Counted from the stretch's first letter, positions 1 through 9,002 are shown. The stretch is DNA of 21,159 nt from Streptosporangiaceae bacterium (GCA_030039095.1 JASHQP010000089.1:1-21159), one strand, 5' to 3'. Made by a program: numbers and translations. Notes: a model not told the origin generated them from the letters alone.

Positions 1-516
1 GAGAACGGGGTGCTCGGGCTCGGCCCGGCTCCACCCCCAGGCCACGAGGATCCCGACCTGACCGACGCCGGCAAGCAGCCGGCCACTCTGGTCGGCGGCG
101 CGGCCATCGTCGACTCCGCGATGTCGTTCGCCATCGTCCGTGGCGGCCACCTCGATGTGAGCGTGCTCGGCGCGCTGCAGGTATCGGCGCACGGTGACCT
201 GGCGAACTGGTATGTGCCCGGCAAGAACCCCGCGGTCGGCGGCGCGATGGACCTCGTGGCCGGCGCCCGCGAGGTATGGGTGGTGATGGAGCACGCTGAC
301 CGGGATGGACGGCCGAAGATCGTCGAAGAGTGCACGTTCCCGCTGACCGGCCGGCGGGTCGTCACCCGCGTGTACACCGACCTGGCCGTGTTCCACCTGA
401 CCGACGGGCGGCTGCGGCTCACCGAGTGCGCGCCCGGCGTCTCACCCGAGGCCATCAGGGAGCGGACCGCCGCCCCTTACACCGAGGACCTCGGGTCCGC
501 GAGCAGCCCGGCCTAG
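1..516 (+). CDS. 3-oxoacid CoA-transferase subunit B, 3' part (5' end outside window)
   Basis: This is the beta subunit of a two-subunit CoA-transferase (ScoB/PcaJ/AtoA type), which moves CoA between succinyl-CoA or acetyl-CoA and a 3-oxoacid through a glutamyl-CoA intermediate. The reading frame is open from base 1. The first residues, ENGVLGLGP, match the family motif S-E-N-G, so the catalytic glutamate is the very first codon visible and the N-terminal part lies upstream. Other family blocks are visible: GGAAIVDSAMSF, RGGHLDVSVLGALQV, GDLANWYVPGK, GGAMDLV, EECTFPLTG and a final VYTDLAVF segment. The gene ends with TAG, 2 nt before the amidohydrolase start, so the two are probably cotranscribed. 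PcaJ (3-oxoadipate) and ScoB (acetoacetate) cannot be separated from this fragment. The GTG at base 10 lies after the catalytic residue and is not a real start. Confidence 0.93.
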   Translation, partial: ENGVLGLGPAPPPGHEDPDLTDAGKQPATLVGGAAIVDSAMSFAIVRGGHLDVSVLGALQVSAHGDLANWYVPGKNPAVGGAMDLVAGAREVWVVMEHADRDGRPKIVEECTFPLTGRRVVTRVYTDLAVFHLTDGRLRLTECAPGVSPEAIRERTAAPYTEDLGSASSPA

Positions 517-518
517 CC

Positions 519-1442
519 GTGTCACCGGACGTCAGCACCCTCACCGCGATCGACGTGCACACCCACGTGCACCGGTCCGTGCGCGCCGGGCAGGACCAGG
601 CCGCGGGCGACGAGGACATGGGCGCGTACTTCGGCATCGGCTCCATGCCGCACTACACCGTGCCCGACCTGGCCGGGTACTACCGGCAGCGGAACATGGC
701 GTGCGTCGCCTTCACCGTGGACAGCGTGTCCCAGACCGGCGTGGAGCCGGTCCCCGACAACTTCGAGGTCGCCGAGCTCGCAGCCGAGCACGCGGATGTG
801 ATCATCCCGTTCGCGAGCATCGACCCGGCCCGCGGTGCCGCCGGCGTACGCCTGGCCCGGCGCCTGGCGGCCGACTACGGGGTCAGGGGGTTCAAGTTCC
901 ACCCCGCCGCGCAAGGCTTCTACCCCAACGACCGGGCGGCCTACCCGCTCTACGAGGTGATCGCCGAGCACCGGCTCGTGGCCCTGTTCCACACCGGCCA
1001 GACCGGAGCCGGGGCGGGCACGCCCGGCGGCGGCGGGATCCGGCTGAAGTATGCCAACCCGCTGTATATCGACGACGTGGCGGCCGATTTCCCTGACCTG
1101 GACATCGTCCTCGCCCATCCCTCGTTCCCGTGGCAGGACGAGGCGCTGTCGGTCGCCACGCACAAGCCGCGCGTCTACATCGACCTCTCTGGCTGGTCAC
1201 CGAAGTATTTCCCGCCCCAGCTGGTCCGGTACGCCAACAGCCTGCTGCGCCACAAGGTGATGTTCGGTTCGGACTTCCCTGCCCTCACCCCCGACCGGTG
1301 GATCAAGGACTTCGAGAATCTGGACATCAAGCCGGAGGTACGCCCGCTGATCATGAAGGAGAACGCGGCCCGGCTGCTGGGTCTCGGCGCCGCGGCGCCG
1401 TCTGGAGGGCAGGACCGCGGAGGAGGCCATGCAGGAGGTTGA
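519..1442 (+). CDS. Amidohydrolase family 2 metal-dependent hydrolase
   Basis: This 307-aa protein belongs to the amidohydrolase-2 (TIM-barrel) family. The N-terminal D-x-H-x-H motif gives H14 and H16, followed by K126/H128 in FKFHP, H158 in LFHTG, H200 in VLAHP and D252 in FGSDFP, the usual metal-ligand and catalytic set at the expected spacing. Relatives include decarboxylases and hydrolases acting on aromatic or ring-cleavage substrates, and actinobacterial enzymes annotated as 4-hydroxyphenyl-beta-ketoacyl-CoA hydrolase. The CoA-transferase just upstream fits a CoA-thioester catabolic role, but the substrate is not readable from the sequence. GTG 519 was chosen because it starts 2 nt after the previous stop and shortly before the metal motif. 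The frame is open further upstream, but that stretch lies inside the CoA-transferase gene and codes nothing family-like. The 3' end overlaps the next gene by 14 nt, suggesting coupled translation. Confidence 0.9.
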   Translation: MSPDVSTLTAIDVHTHVHRSVRAGQDQAAGDEDMGAYFGIGSMPHYTVPDLAGYYRQRNMACVAFTVDSVSQTGVEPVPDNFEVAELAAEHADVIIPFASIDPARGAAGVRLARRLAADYGVRGFKFHPAAQGFYPNDRAAYPLYEVIAEHRLVALFHTGQTGAGAGTPGGGGIRLKYANPLYIDDVAADFPDLDIVLAHPSFPWQDEALSVATHKPRVYIDLSGWSPKYFPPQLVRYANSLLRHKVMFGSDFPALTPDRWIKDFENLDIKPEVRPLIMKENAARLLGLGAAAPSGGQDRGGGHAGG

Positions 1443-2352
1443 CGGCAGGGTCGCGTTCATCACCGGCGGGTCGAGCGGCATCGGCCGGGGCATAGCGCTG
1501 GCCTTCGCCCGCGCTGGCATGCAGGTCGTCGTCGCCGGCCGGCGACGGCAGCATCTGGACGAGTCGGCCGCCCTGTTCGCTTCCGAGGGCCTCGACGTGC
1601 ACGCCGTGCAGCTGGACGTCACCGACCGGGACGCGGTCTTCCGCGCGGCCGAGGAGACGCAGCAGCGCTTCGGCCGGGTGCACGTGCTGGTGAACAACGC
1701 CGGCATCGGCCTGGCCGGCCCGGTCGCCCAGGCCCGGCAGGACGACTGGGACTGGGTCATCGACGTGAACCTCAAGGGGGTCGGCCACGCGCTGCAGGCG
1801 TTCCTGCCCCGGATCCGGGCCCACGGCGAAGGCGGCCACATCGTCAACACCGCGTCCATGGGCGGCCTGCTGCCGGTATCCGCGGGCCTGTACTGCATGA
1901 CCAAGGCCGGCATCATCGCCCTGTCCGAGACGCTGCACATCGAGCTCGCCCCCGAGAACATCGGCGTCTCGGCCTACTGCCCGGGCCCGGTCCTGAGCAA
2001 CATCGCCTCCGGCGTGGCCGCCCGGCCGCAGCGGTACGCCGACAGCGGCTACCCGCCCCCCGACCCGGCCAGGGCGGCCCGCGCGGGCCGCATGCCCTAC
2101 ATGAGCCCCGTCGAGGCAGGCGAGCGCGTGCTCGCCGGCGTCCGGCGCAATGACCTGTTCGTTCTCACCCACCCCGAGTTCCGCGACGGGGTGGCGGAGC
2201 GGGCCGAGATGCTGCTGAACGCGTTCCCCGACGAACCCCTGAACGCCGAGCGGGCCGCGGCGATCACGTTCCTGACCTCGCACCCGGTCTACTCGTCCAG
2301 GACGATCAGCGGCAAGGGCCCGGCCAGGTCCTCTGGCGCCGCCGGCGCGTAG
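1429..2352 (+). CDS. Short-chain dehydrogenase/reductase (classical SDR)
   Basis: This 307-aa classical SDR is an NAD(P)-dependent oxidoreductase. Visible features are the cofactor motif TGGSSGIGRG (residues 12-21), NNAG (89-92), the structural N114, the catalytic serine S143, and the YxxxK pair Y155/K159 in YCMTK. The arginine pair after the second strand (GRRR) would suit NADP(H), which is inference. ATG 1429 lies inside the 3' end of the amidohydrolase gene, preceded by an AG-rich stretch that can act as a ribosome site. The gene therefore belongs to the same operon as the CoA-transferase and amidohydrolase and probably oxidises or reduces a hydroxy/keto intermediate of that pathway. Its last 64 nt overlap, tail to tail, the 3' end of the SDR on the other strand. 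The last 20 or so residues are Ser/Gly/Ala-rich and may be a run-on tail rather than part of the fold. Confidence 0.92.
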   Translation: MQEVDGRVAFITGGSSGIGRGIALAFARAGMQVVVAGRRRQHLDESAALFASEGLDVHAVQLDVTDRDAVFRAAEETQQRFGRVHVLVNNAGIGLAGPVAQARQDDWDWVIDVNLKGVGHALQAFLPRIRAHGEGGHIVNTASMGGLLPVSAGLYCMTKAGIIALSETLHIELAPENIGVSAYCPGPVLSNIASGVAARPQRYADSGYPPPDPARAARAGRMPYMSPVEAGERVLAGVRRNDLFVLTHPEFRDGVAERAEMLLNAFPDEPLNAERAAAITFLTSHPVYSSRTISGKGPARSSGAAGA

Positions 2353-3206
2353 GCGAAGTTCTTCGCCCGCGCGCCGCCGTCGACGACCAGGTCGGTGCCG
2401 GTGATCAGCCTGGCGTAGTCCGAGCACAGCCAGGCCACGGCGTGACCGATGTCGGTGGGGGTCCCCGTCGTCCCCATCGGGACCATCGGCGCCCGGGCTC
2501 CGGCCCACCGGCTGGGCCTGCGCCACGGCTCGTCGCCGGCCGCGCCGCCGAGCCCGGGACCGCGCTGGTGCAGGACCCCGCCCGGGCCGAGCCCGGCCTT
2601 GGCCCGCTCCGCCAGCAGTTCCGGGTTGTCGGGGTTCGGCGCCGTCGGGGTGAAGCTGTTGACCCGGATCCCGTATGGCGCGAGGTCCATGGCGGCGGCT
2701 CGGACAAAGTTGTTCACGCCGCCCTTGTGGAAGGCATACGCGATGATGCCGGCCGTCCCGGACCAGGCGTTGGACGAGGAGATGCAGATGATCGAGCCCT
2801 TGATGCCGCGCTCGGCCATCGCCCGGCCCACGTGCTTGGTGTTCAGGAAGTAACCCAGGGCCGAGACGCGCACCGCCCGCTCGAAGTCCGCCGCGGTCTC
2901 GTCGAGCACGCCCCTGCCGCCGAGCAGCGCCGCGTTGTTCACGAGGATGTCGATGCGCCCCCATCGCGCGAGCACGTCGCCGACGTACCGCTGGACGGCG
3001 GCTTCGTCGGTCACGTCACCGGGCGCGGCCATCGCCTCGCCGCCGCTGCGCCCGATGCGCGCAATGCACGCCTCGAGCGCCGACTCGCTCACGTCGTTGC
3101 ACGCGACCCTGGCGCCGTATCTGGACAGCGCGAGGGCGACTCCGCTGCCGATATTGGGCCCGGCCCCGGTGACCAGTGCGACCTTGCCGCTCAGCGAGAT
3201 CTCCAC
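2289..3206 (-). CDS. Short-chain dehydrogenase/reductase, last gene of the UGSC operon
   Basis: This 305-aa SDR has the glycine-rich motif TGAGPNIGSG (13-22), N-N-A-A at 90-93 in place of NNAG, a serine cluster at 143-145, and the catalytic pair Y157/K161 (YAFHK). The C-terminal LITGTDLVVDGGA (268-279) is the usual SDR ending. The GPNIG variant of the cofactor loop and the long Gly/Pro/Trp-rich stretch at about 205-245 before the last helix are less usual. GTG 3206 starts 2 nt after the stop of the 77-aa gene and has GGAG 8 nt upstream. The open frame runs further upstream, but only through that neighbouring gene. The protein is the last member of a four-gene operon with the UGSC protein, so it may reduce or oxidise the same substrate, which is inference. 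Its last 64 nt overlap the facing SDR gene. Confidence 0.9.
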   Translation of the reverse strand: MEISLSGKVALVTGAGPNIGSGVALALSRYGARVACNDVSESALEACIARIGRSGGEAMAAPGDVTDEAAVQRYVGDVLARWGRIDILVNNAALLGGRGVLDETAADFERAVRVSALGYFLNTKHVGRAMAERGIKGSIICISSSNAWSGTAGIIAYAFHKGGVNNFVRAAAMDLAPYGIRVNSFTPTAPNPDNPELLAERAKAGLGPGGVLHQRGPGLGGAAGDEPWRRPSRWAGARAPMVPMGTTGTPTDIGHAVAWLCSDYARLITGTDLVVDGGARAKNFAYAPAAPEDLAGPLPLIVLDE

Positions 3207-3208
3207 CG

Positions 3209-3442
3209 TCAGTGCTCCACTTCCGCTGGGTAGGTCAGTTCGATCTCCTCGGTTGACATCCCCAGGACCGGGGCCAGCATCGAACGCATCAGGTCCTTGG
3301 ACACCAGGCAGTCCGCGCACGCCGTCGGCCCGGCCGCGATCGTCACCCTGGCCCAGCCGGATTGCACCATGACCTCGAGGCGGTAGTCGTCCGCCTCGAG
3401 GCTCTGCCGGATCTTCTCCAGGCCTGGCTGGTCAACTGCCAC
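3209..3442 (-). CDS. Small CxxC protein resembling a NifU C-terminal domain
   Basis: This 77-aa acidic protein has a single CxxC (CADC) in the order beta-strand (RLEVMVQSGWARVTIAAG), GPTACADCLVSKD, then a helix (LMRSMLAPVLG) and an acidic tail. That order resembles the NifU-like C-terminal domain, in which a G-x-C-x-x-C precedes a helix and binds or transfers an iron-sulfur cluster. The sequence outside the motif is divergent, so the family call is tentative and a thiol-redox role is equally possible. The start is GTG 3442 with a strong GGAGGT 5 nt upstream. The gene overlaps the end of the 386-aa gene by 11 nt and ends 2 nt before the SDR start, so it sits inside a translationally coupled operon. 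It could pass electrons or a cluster to the CGSC site of the UGSC protein, which is inference. Confidence 0.72.
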   Translation of the reverse strand: MAVDQPGLEKIRQSLEADDYRLEVMVQSGWARVTIAAGPTACADCLVSKDLMRSMLAPVLGMSTEEIELTYPAEVEH

Positions 3443-4592
3443 GCGGCACCTCCGTGAACGCCGGTGACCAGGCGACGGGCACCGAGCGGCCGGACCATGG
3501 CGCCCAGCCGAACGGCCGGAACACCATGGAGATCGCGGCGTTGGCCGCGCCCGCGACCAAGATCGGGATATCCCTGGCCGACGGCATCATCGGGAACGGG
3601 GTGCCGGCCCGTGCCGGCTCGGTCACCGGGCTGGCTCTCCCGCCCGCCCCGCCCTCGCCCGCCTCACCCTTACCCGCCTCACCCTTACCCGCCTCACCCT
3701 TACCCACCTCACCCTTACCCGCGGCGACCAGGTCGGCACGGTCGCGCACCGCGTGGTCGTACAGCCATTGCTGCACGTCGGCTCGGCTGTACCCGTACCG
3801 CCCGAGCAACTGCGCGTGCTCGGGACCCAGGACGAGCCCCCCGCTGGAATGCCCGCCGCCCACAAAGGCGCCGAGCCGGGCCAGCGTGTCCGCAAAGTCG
3901 GCGAGCACGGCTTCGGGGCTGTCGGTTCCCCGGTTGTCCACGTACTCGCAGGTCCTGATCAGGACGGCGGACACCGCGTCGCGGCCCCGGCGCAGGCCGC
4001 CGACCACGCTGAGAGGATCCCACGGGGATAGCTCCTCGTTCTCGCCCAGGCATACCGACCACCGCCCGGGCAGGCCCTGAGTCGCCTGCTCCAGTTCGTG
4101 CGGGCGGATCCCGTAGCCGTTGCGCACGATCAGCCCGATGGCGCGGGCGATCGTCGCGTTCGCACGGAAGCCAGGGCCGAACACGCCGCCCTCGCAGTTG
4201 ATCCCCAGACGCGACCGCACGGGGCCGTTGACCACGATGAGCGGGGCCGGCCCGCTCGTGGACTGCCAGGCGCCGCGGACGGACCGCTCGAGGTTCACGG
4301 CCTCCCACGCGGCCAGCACCACCGGGAAGTACTCGGGCCGGCAGCCGGCCATGACCGCGTTCGCGGCCGCCTGGGCCACGGAAATGCTGCGGCCCAGGTG
4401 CGGCGCGGACCCGATAATGTCGTCGGGCCCGCGCACGGTCGTGGCCAGGAACTCGTCAACGCGGGACTGGGTGGCGGGGACAACAGGGAGCCCGTCGGTC
4501 CAGCCCTGGTCGTAGCAGTACTCGATCACGGCTCCGGCCTGCTCCACCGGATCGGTGGCCTTCTCGGCCGGGCCGGCGGAAGGCGCCGTCAC
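3432..4592 (-). CDS. Conserved-looking protein of unknown function in the UGSC operon (386 aa)
   Basis: I cannot name a family with confidence. The protein has no signal peptide and no clear membrane helix. An N-terminal block (residues 20-50, with WTDGLPVVPAT) is followed by a glycine-rich core with motifs GRSISVAQAAANAVMAGC (67-84), VNGPVRSRLGINCEGGVFGPG (121-141), RNGYGIRP (157-164) and GGGHSSGG (245-252). The C-terminal block is DIPILVAGAANAA (341-353). Cysteines are C26, C84, C133, C181 and C215. Residues 293-312 form a Gly/Lys/Glu pentapeptide repeat linker before the C-terminal block, encoded by perfect 15-nt DNA repeats. GTG 4592 overlaps the TGA of the UGSC gene (GTGA), a sign of coupled translation, and the 3' end overlaps the CxxC gene by 11 nt. 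Constant pairing with UGSC proteins would suggest a shared complex, but that needs genome comparison. Confidence 0.8.
   Translation of the reverse strand: MTAPSAGPAEKATDPVEQAGAVIEYCYDQGWTDGLPVVPATQSRVDEFLATTVRGPDDIIGSAPHLGRSISVAQAAANAVMAGCRPEYFPVVLAAWEAVNLERSVRGAWQSTSGPAPLIVVNGPVRSRLGINCEGGVFGPGFRANATIARAIGLIVRNGYGIRPHELEQATQGLPGRWSVCLGENEELSPWDPLSVVGGLRRGRDAVSAVLIRTCEYVDNRGTDSPEAVLADFADTLARLGAFVGGGHSSGGLVLGPEHAQLLGRYGYSRADVQQWLYDHAVRDRADLVAAGKGEVGKGEAGKGEAGKGEAGEGGAGGRASPVTEPARAGTPFPMMPSARDIPILVAGAANAAISMVFRPFGWAPWSGRSVPVAWSPAFTEVPRGS
3662..3721. repeat. Four tandem 15-bp repeats coding a GKGEA/V linker
   Basis: Four consecutive copies of CCTCACCCTTACCCG occupy 3662-3676, 3677-3691, 3692-3706 (last base A) and 3707-3721, with a degenerate fifth copy just before 3662. 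The unit is 15 nt, so gain or loss of a copy keeps the frame. On the minus strand it codes GKGEA or GKGEV, a flexible charged linker inside the 386-aa protein. Copy number may vary between strains through slipped-strand replication. Confidence 0.95.
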
Positions 4593-5146
4593 GAGGTCGC
4601 AGCCATCGCGCGCCGGGTCAGCATTCCGACGATCCCGGGAACCGCCGCCGCGGCCCGGTCCCGCACGCCATCCGGGGTCAGATTGGCCATCGGGTGCGGG
4701 ATCGTGAGGTACTGATAGCCCGGACTGCCGCGCAGGCCCGCCATGGCGTCCGCGCTGGCCGTGAACGCATCGGTGCAGACGACGACGGCGGGGAGGCCAG
4801 ACTGCTCCAGGATGATCCCGTCTGCCACCGCTGATGCGCTGCAGGACCCGCAGTCACCGACCCCGACGACCACGACGTCGCATCCGGCGCGAAGATCATC
4901 CAGGATCTCCTCCGGCGCCGTGCTGGTGATGTCGGGCTTCTTCCTGGCCAGGACCTCGGCCACGCCGTGCTGTTCCACCAGCACGTGACCAACCTCGGCC
5001 AGGAACGGCTCGGCGTTGTGCTTGATGTTGGCCAGAAGCCCCAGCCTCAGGCCGGCAAGGCTTTCCGGACGGTCAGCGAGCACGGTGGGTGCATGGTCCC
5101 CATCCCGGACCGGGCCGAGCGTGGGATCGATAACGCTGTCGAACAT
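4589..5146 (-). CDS. UGSC-family protein, cysteine (CGSC) form
   Basis: This 185-aa protein has an alpha/beta layout: LRLGLLANIKHNAEPFL near residues 33-49, a hydrophobic strand VVVVGVGDCGSCSASAVADG (91-110), then GLPAVVVCTDAF (117-128) and YLTIPHPMANLTPDGV (146-161). The C99-G-S-C102 site fits the UGSC family of (seleno)proteins, in which the first residue can be selenocysteine. Here codon 99 is TGC (plus-strand positions 4850-4852), so this is the Cys form and no Sec recoding is needed. The motif suggests thiol or selenol redox chemistry, but to my knowledge the reaction is not established. It is the first gene of a four-gene operon: ATG 5146 has GAGGAG about 6 nt upstream, and its TGA overlaps the next GTG by 4 nt. 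The upstream region contains two dyads that may be operators. Confidence 0.82.
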   Translation of the reverse strand: MFDSVIDPTLGPVRDGDHAPTVLADRPESLAGLRLGLLANIKHNAEPFLAEVGHVLVEQHGVAEVLARKKPDITSTAPEEILDDLRAGCDVVVVGVGDCGSCSASAVADGIILEQSGLPAVVVCTDAFTASADAMAGLRGSPGYQYLTIPHPMANLTPDGVRDRAAAAVPGIVGMLTRRAMAATS

Positions 5147-5231
5147 GCCGGTCTCCTCGGGCGCTGCTTCATGAGGCGTGGGGCGCCCCCGCTCGGGTCA
5201 TCCCCACTGCTGGCGACGTTACGGCCGCATC

Positions 5232-5266
5232 GCTGGTCGCAGCCAGCCGTATTCCGCGTCGCGGAA
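5232..5266. promoter_or_regulatory. Two adjacent dyads in the divergent UGSC/leuA control region
   Basis: Two inverted repeats lie in the region between the UGSC operon (minus) and the leu leader (plus). The first is GCTGG-6 nt-CCAGC at 5232-5247 and the second is TTCCGC-GTC-GCGGAA at 5252-5266. A further palindrome, GGGGCGCCCC, is at 5180-5189. Their position between divergent transcription units fits regulator binding sites, but no known consensus was recognised. In such GC-rich DNA short dyads also arise by chance. Confidence 0.3.
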
Positions 5267-5318
5267 CCCCGAAGATGCTGAACCCGGGGCTGGCGTCACG
5301 AGCAGCGCCGCTATCCGC

Positions 5319-5324
5319 TAGCCT
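5319..5324 (+). promoter_or_regulatory. Candidate -10 box for the leu leader
   Basis: TAGCCT fits the actinobacterial TANNNT -10 pattern and would place the RNA start at about 5331, only a few bases before the leader ATG at 5334. The leader would then be read from a nearly leaderless transcript. No convincing -35 element was found at the usual distance, so this is a weak call. Confidence 0.35.
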
Positions 5325-5333
5325 GGACGAGTC

Positions 5334-5359
5334 ATGACTGGCGTGCTGCTTCTTCGCGG

Positions 5360-5378
<19 letters not shown>
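5334..5378 (+). CDS. leuL: leuA leader peptide (14 aa, three consecutive Leu codons)
   Basis: A short frame codes MTGVLLLRGRGEAR and stops at TAA. It has three consecutive leucine codons (CTG CTT CTT, 5346-5354), two of them CTT, which is uncommon in a genome that strongly prefers C or G in third positions. It ends 84 nt before leuA and overlaps the first arm of a perfect 11-bp inverted repeat. This is the expected design of a leucine-sensing leader: low charged tRNA-Leu stalls the ribosome on the CTT codons and changes the folding of downstream RNA. Leaders of this kind are known before leuA in Actinobacteria. No strong ribosome site precedes it, which fits a leaderless start. Confidence 0.75.
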
Positions 5379-8062
<2,684 letters not shown>

Positions 8063-8119
8063 GATCTGGGTCCCCCCGAAGGCGTATCACGGATGGTAGG
8101 CGTTTGGAGGCGTTGAGTA

Positions 8120-8812
8120 GTGTCAAACGGCACAGGTGACGGTGCGCGATGGATCGAGGTGAGTCCGGAGCGCCTCGCTGGCTGGCTGGACTCGTTCGCC
8201 CAGCAGCACGGCGACGTCGTCATCACGCCAGAGCCGGCGGTGGTCACGTTCCGCGCCAAGGACGGCGCGGCGGCAGAGTGCCACGTGCCGTTCCCGCCGC
8301 TCCTGCGGAGCGCAGACGAAGCTGACGGCGACGTCGCCGGCAGCGCCGGGCGGATCAGCGCGCACGCGTGTGCCCCGCGGACGGTCGGGGTTCTCCTGGT
8401 CCGGCTCGGCGGCTACGCCGCCGGCGTCTTCACCGGCCCGGACGCACGCCTGGCCGCCTCCAAGGTGGGCTCACGGCTGGTGCACGGACGCAGCGCGGCC
8501 GGCGGGACATCACAGCACCGCTTCGCCCGGCGACGGGAAAAGCAGGCAAGCGAGGCACTGGGAGCGGCGGCCGACACCGCGGCGGCCGTGTTCGGCCCCT
8601 ACGCGGGCAAGCTCGGTGCCGTGGTGCTCGGCGGGGACCGGCGGGCGATCGCCGGGCTGCGCGACGACCCGCGGCTGCGGCCCTACCTCGAGCTCGCCGT
8701 GGACCGCTTCCTCACCGTGCCCGATCCGAGGCTCGCCGTGCTCCGCGGCACCCCCCGCCAGTTCCGCGCGATACGCATCCGGCTGACCGGACCGCCGCCG
8801 CCCGTCGCGTGA
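8120..8812 (+). CDS. acVLRF1-family peptidyl-tRNA hydrolase (ribosome rescue)
   Basis: This 230-aa protein matches the actinobacterial VLRF1 family, related to eukaryotic Vms1/ANKZF1 and to the eRF1 fold. These release nascent chains from tRNA on stalled or split ribosomes. The diagnostic block runs from about residue 90 to 140: a strand VGVLLVRLGGYAAGVF, then GSRLVHGRSAAGG followed by T-S-Q-H-R-F-A-R-R-R. Q132 in the GGTSQ loop occupies the position of the glutamine in the GGQ loop of release factors and the GSQ loop of Vms1. The N-terminal part (about 10-60) contains the family's W-I-E-V and F-A-x-x-H-G pattern. GTG 8120 has GGAGG 9 nt upstream. An ABC-F ATPase follows on the same strand, so both neighbours probably act on ribosomes. 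Confidence 0.85.
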   Translation: MSNGTGDGARWIEVSPERLAGWLDSFAQQHGDVVITPEPAVVTFRAKDGAAAECHVPFPPLLRSADEADGDVAGSAGRISAHACAPRTVGVLLVRLGGYAAGVFTGPDARLAASKVGSRLVHGRSAAGGTSQHRFARRREKQASEALGAAADTAAAVFGPYAGKLGAVVLGGDRRAIAGLRDDPRLRPYLELAVDRFLTVPDPRLAVLRGTPRQFRAIRIRLTGPPPPVA

Positions 8813-8898
8813 GAACGGCCCGCATCCAGCACACGCCTGCCTGCTGGGGCCGTGCCCGGCGCGCGAAATGCCTTTGCCCCGGGTGGCATGGCCTCGGG

Positions 8899-8904
8899 TA
8901 GTCT
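8899..8904 (+). promoter_or_regulatory. Candidate -10 box ahead of the ABC-F leader region
   Basis: TAGTCT fits TANNNT. A possible -35, TTGCCC, lies at 8874-8879, with a rather long 19-nt spacer. The RNA start would be near 8911, exactly at an ATG that opens a 6-codon frame. This would give the ABC-F gene a leader of about 92 nt. Confidence 0.35.
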
Positions 8905-8910
8905 GGCCGC

Positions 8911-8931
8911 ATGCAACCGCTCCTGTCGTGA
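8911..8931 (+). CDS. Possible 6-aa leader ORF (MQPLLS) before the ABC-F gene
   Basis: ATG, five sense codons and TGA code MQPLLS, starting about 7 nt after a TAGTCT box. Short leader ORFs precede several antibiotic-inducible ABC-F genes in other bacteria and act by ribosome stalling. A 6-codon frame is easily found by chance, so only its position beside a promoter-like box and upstream of a hairpin supports it. Confidence 0.22.
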   Translation: MQPLLS

Positions 8932-8957
8932 CGGCCCGCCCGTGGTCCCGATGAGCC

Positions 8958-8975
8958 ACGGGCTCCGGTGCCCGT
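8958..8975 (+). promoter_or_regulatory. Hairpin and AT-rich -10-like segment before the ABC-F gene
   Basis: ACGGGC (8958-8963) pairs with GCCCGT (8970-8975) across a 6-nt loop. Immediately downstream, 8976-8988 is unusually AT-rich and contains TACTAT (8980-8985) and TATTAT (8983-8988), either of which could be a -10 box giving an RNA start near 8993-8995. The hairpin may be an attenuator stem in a longer leader or an operator for the proximal promoter. Confidence 0.35.
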
Positions 8976-9002
8976 TATGTACTATTATGGAGCGATTTCT
9001 AC

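Noticed and set aside
330..518. Upstream extension of the amidohydrolase
   Set aside because: It lies within the CoA-transferase gene in another frame and has Arg-rich shadow composition.
1351..2964. Long minus-strand open frame across the two SDR genes
   Set aside because: It is the GC-bias shadow of the SDR on the plus strand and an out-of-frame reading of the SDR on the minus strand. Both real genes have full motifs.
3662..3721. Tandem repeats considered as a CRISPR array or origin iterons
   Set aside because: There are no spacers, the unit is only 15 nt, and it is a codon-phased linker inside a gene.
4589..5146. Selenocysteine recoding in the UGSC gene
   Set aside because: The motif codon is TGC, there is no in-frame TGA before the true stop, and no Sec signal is needed.
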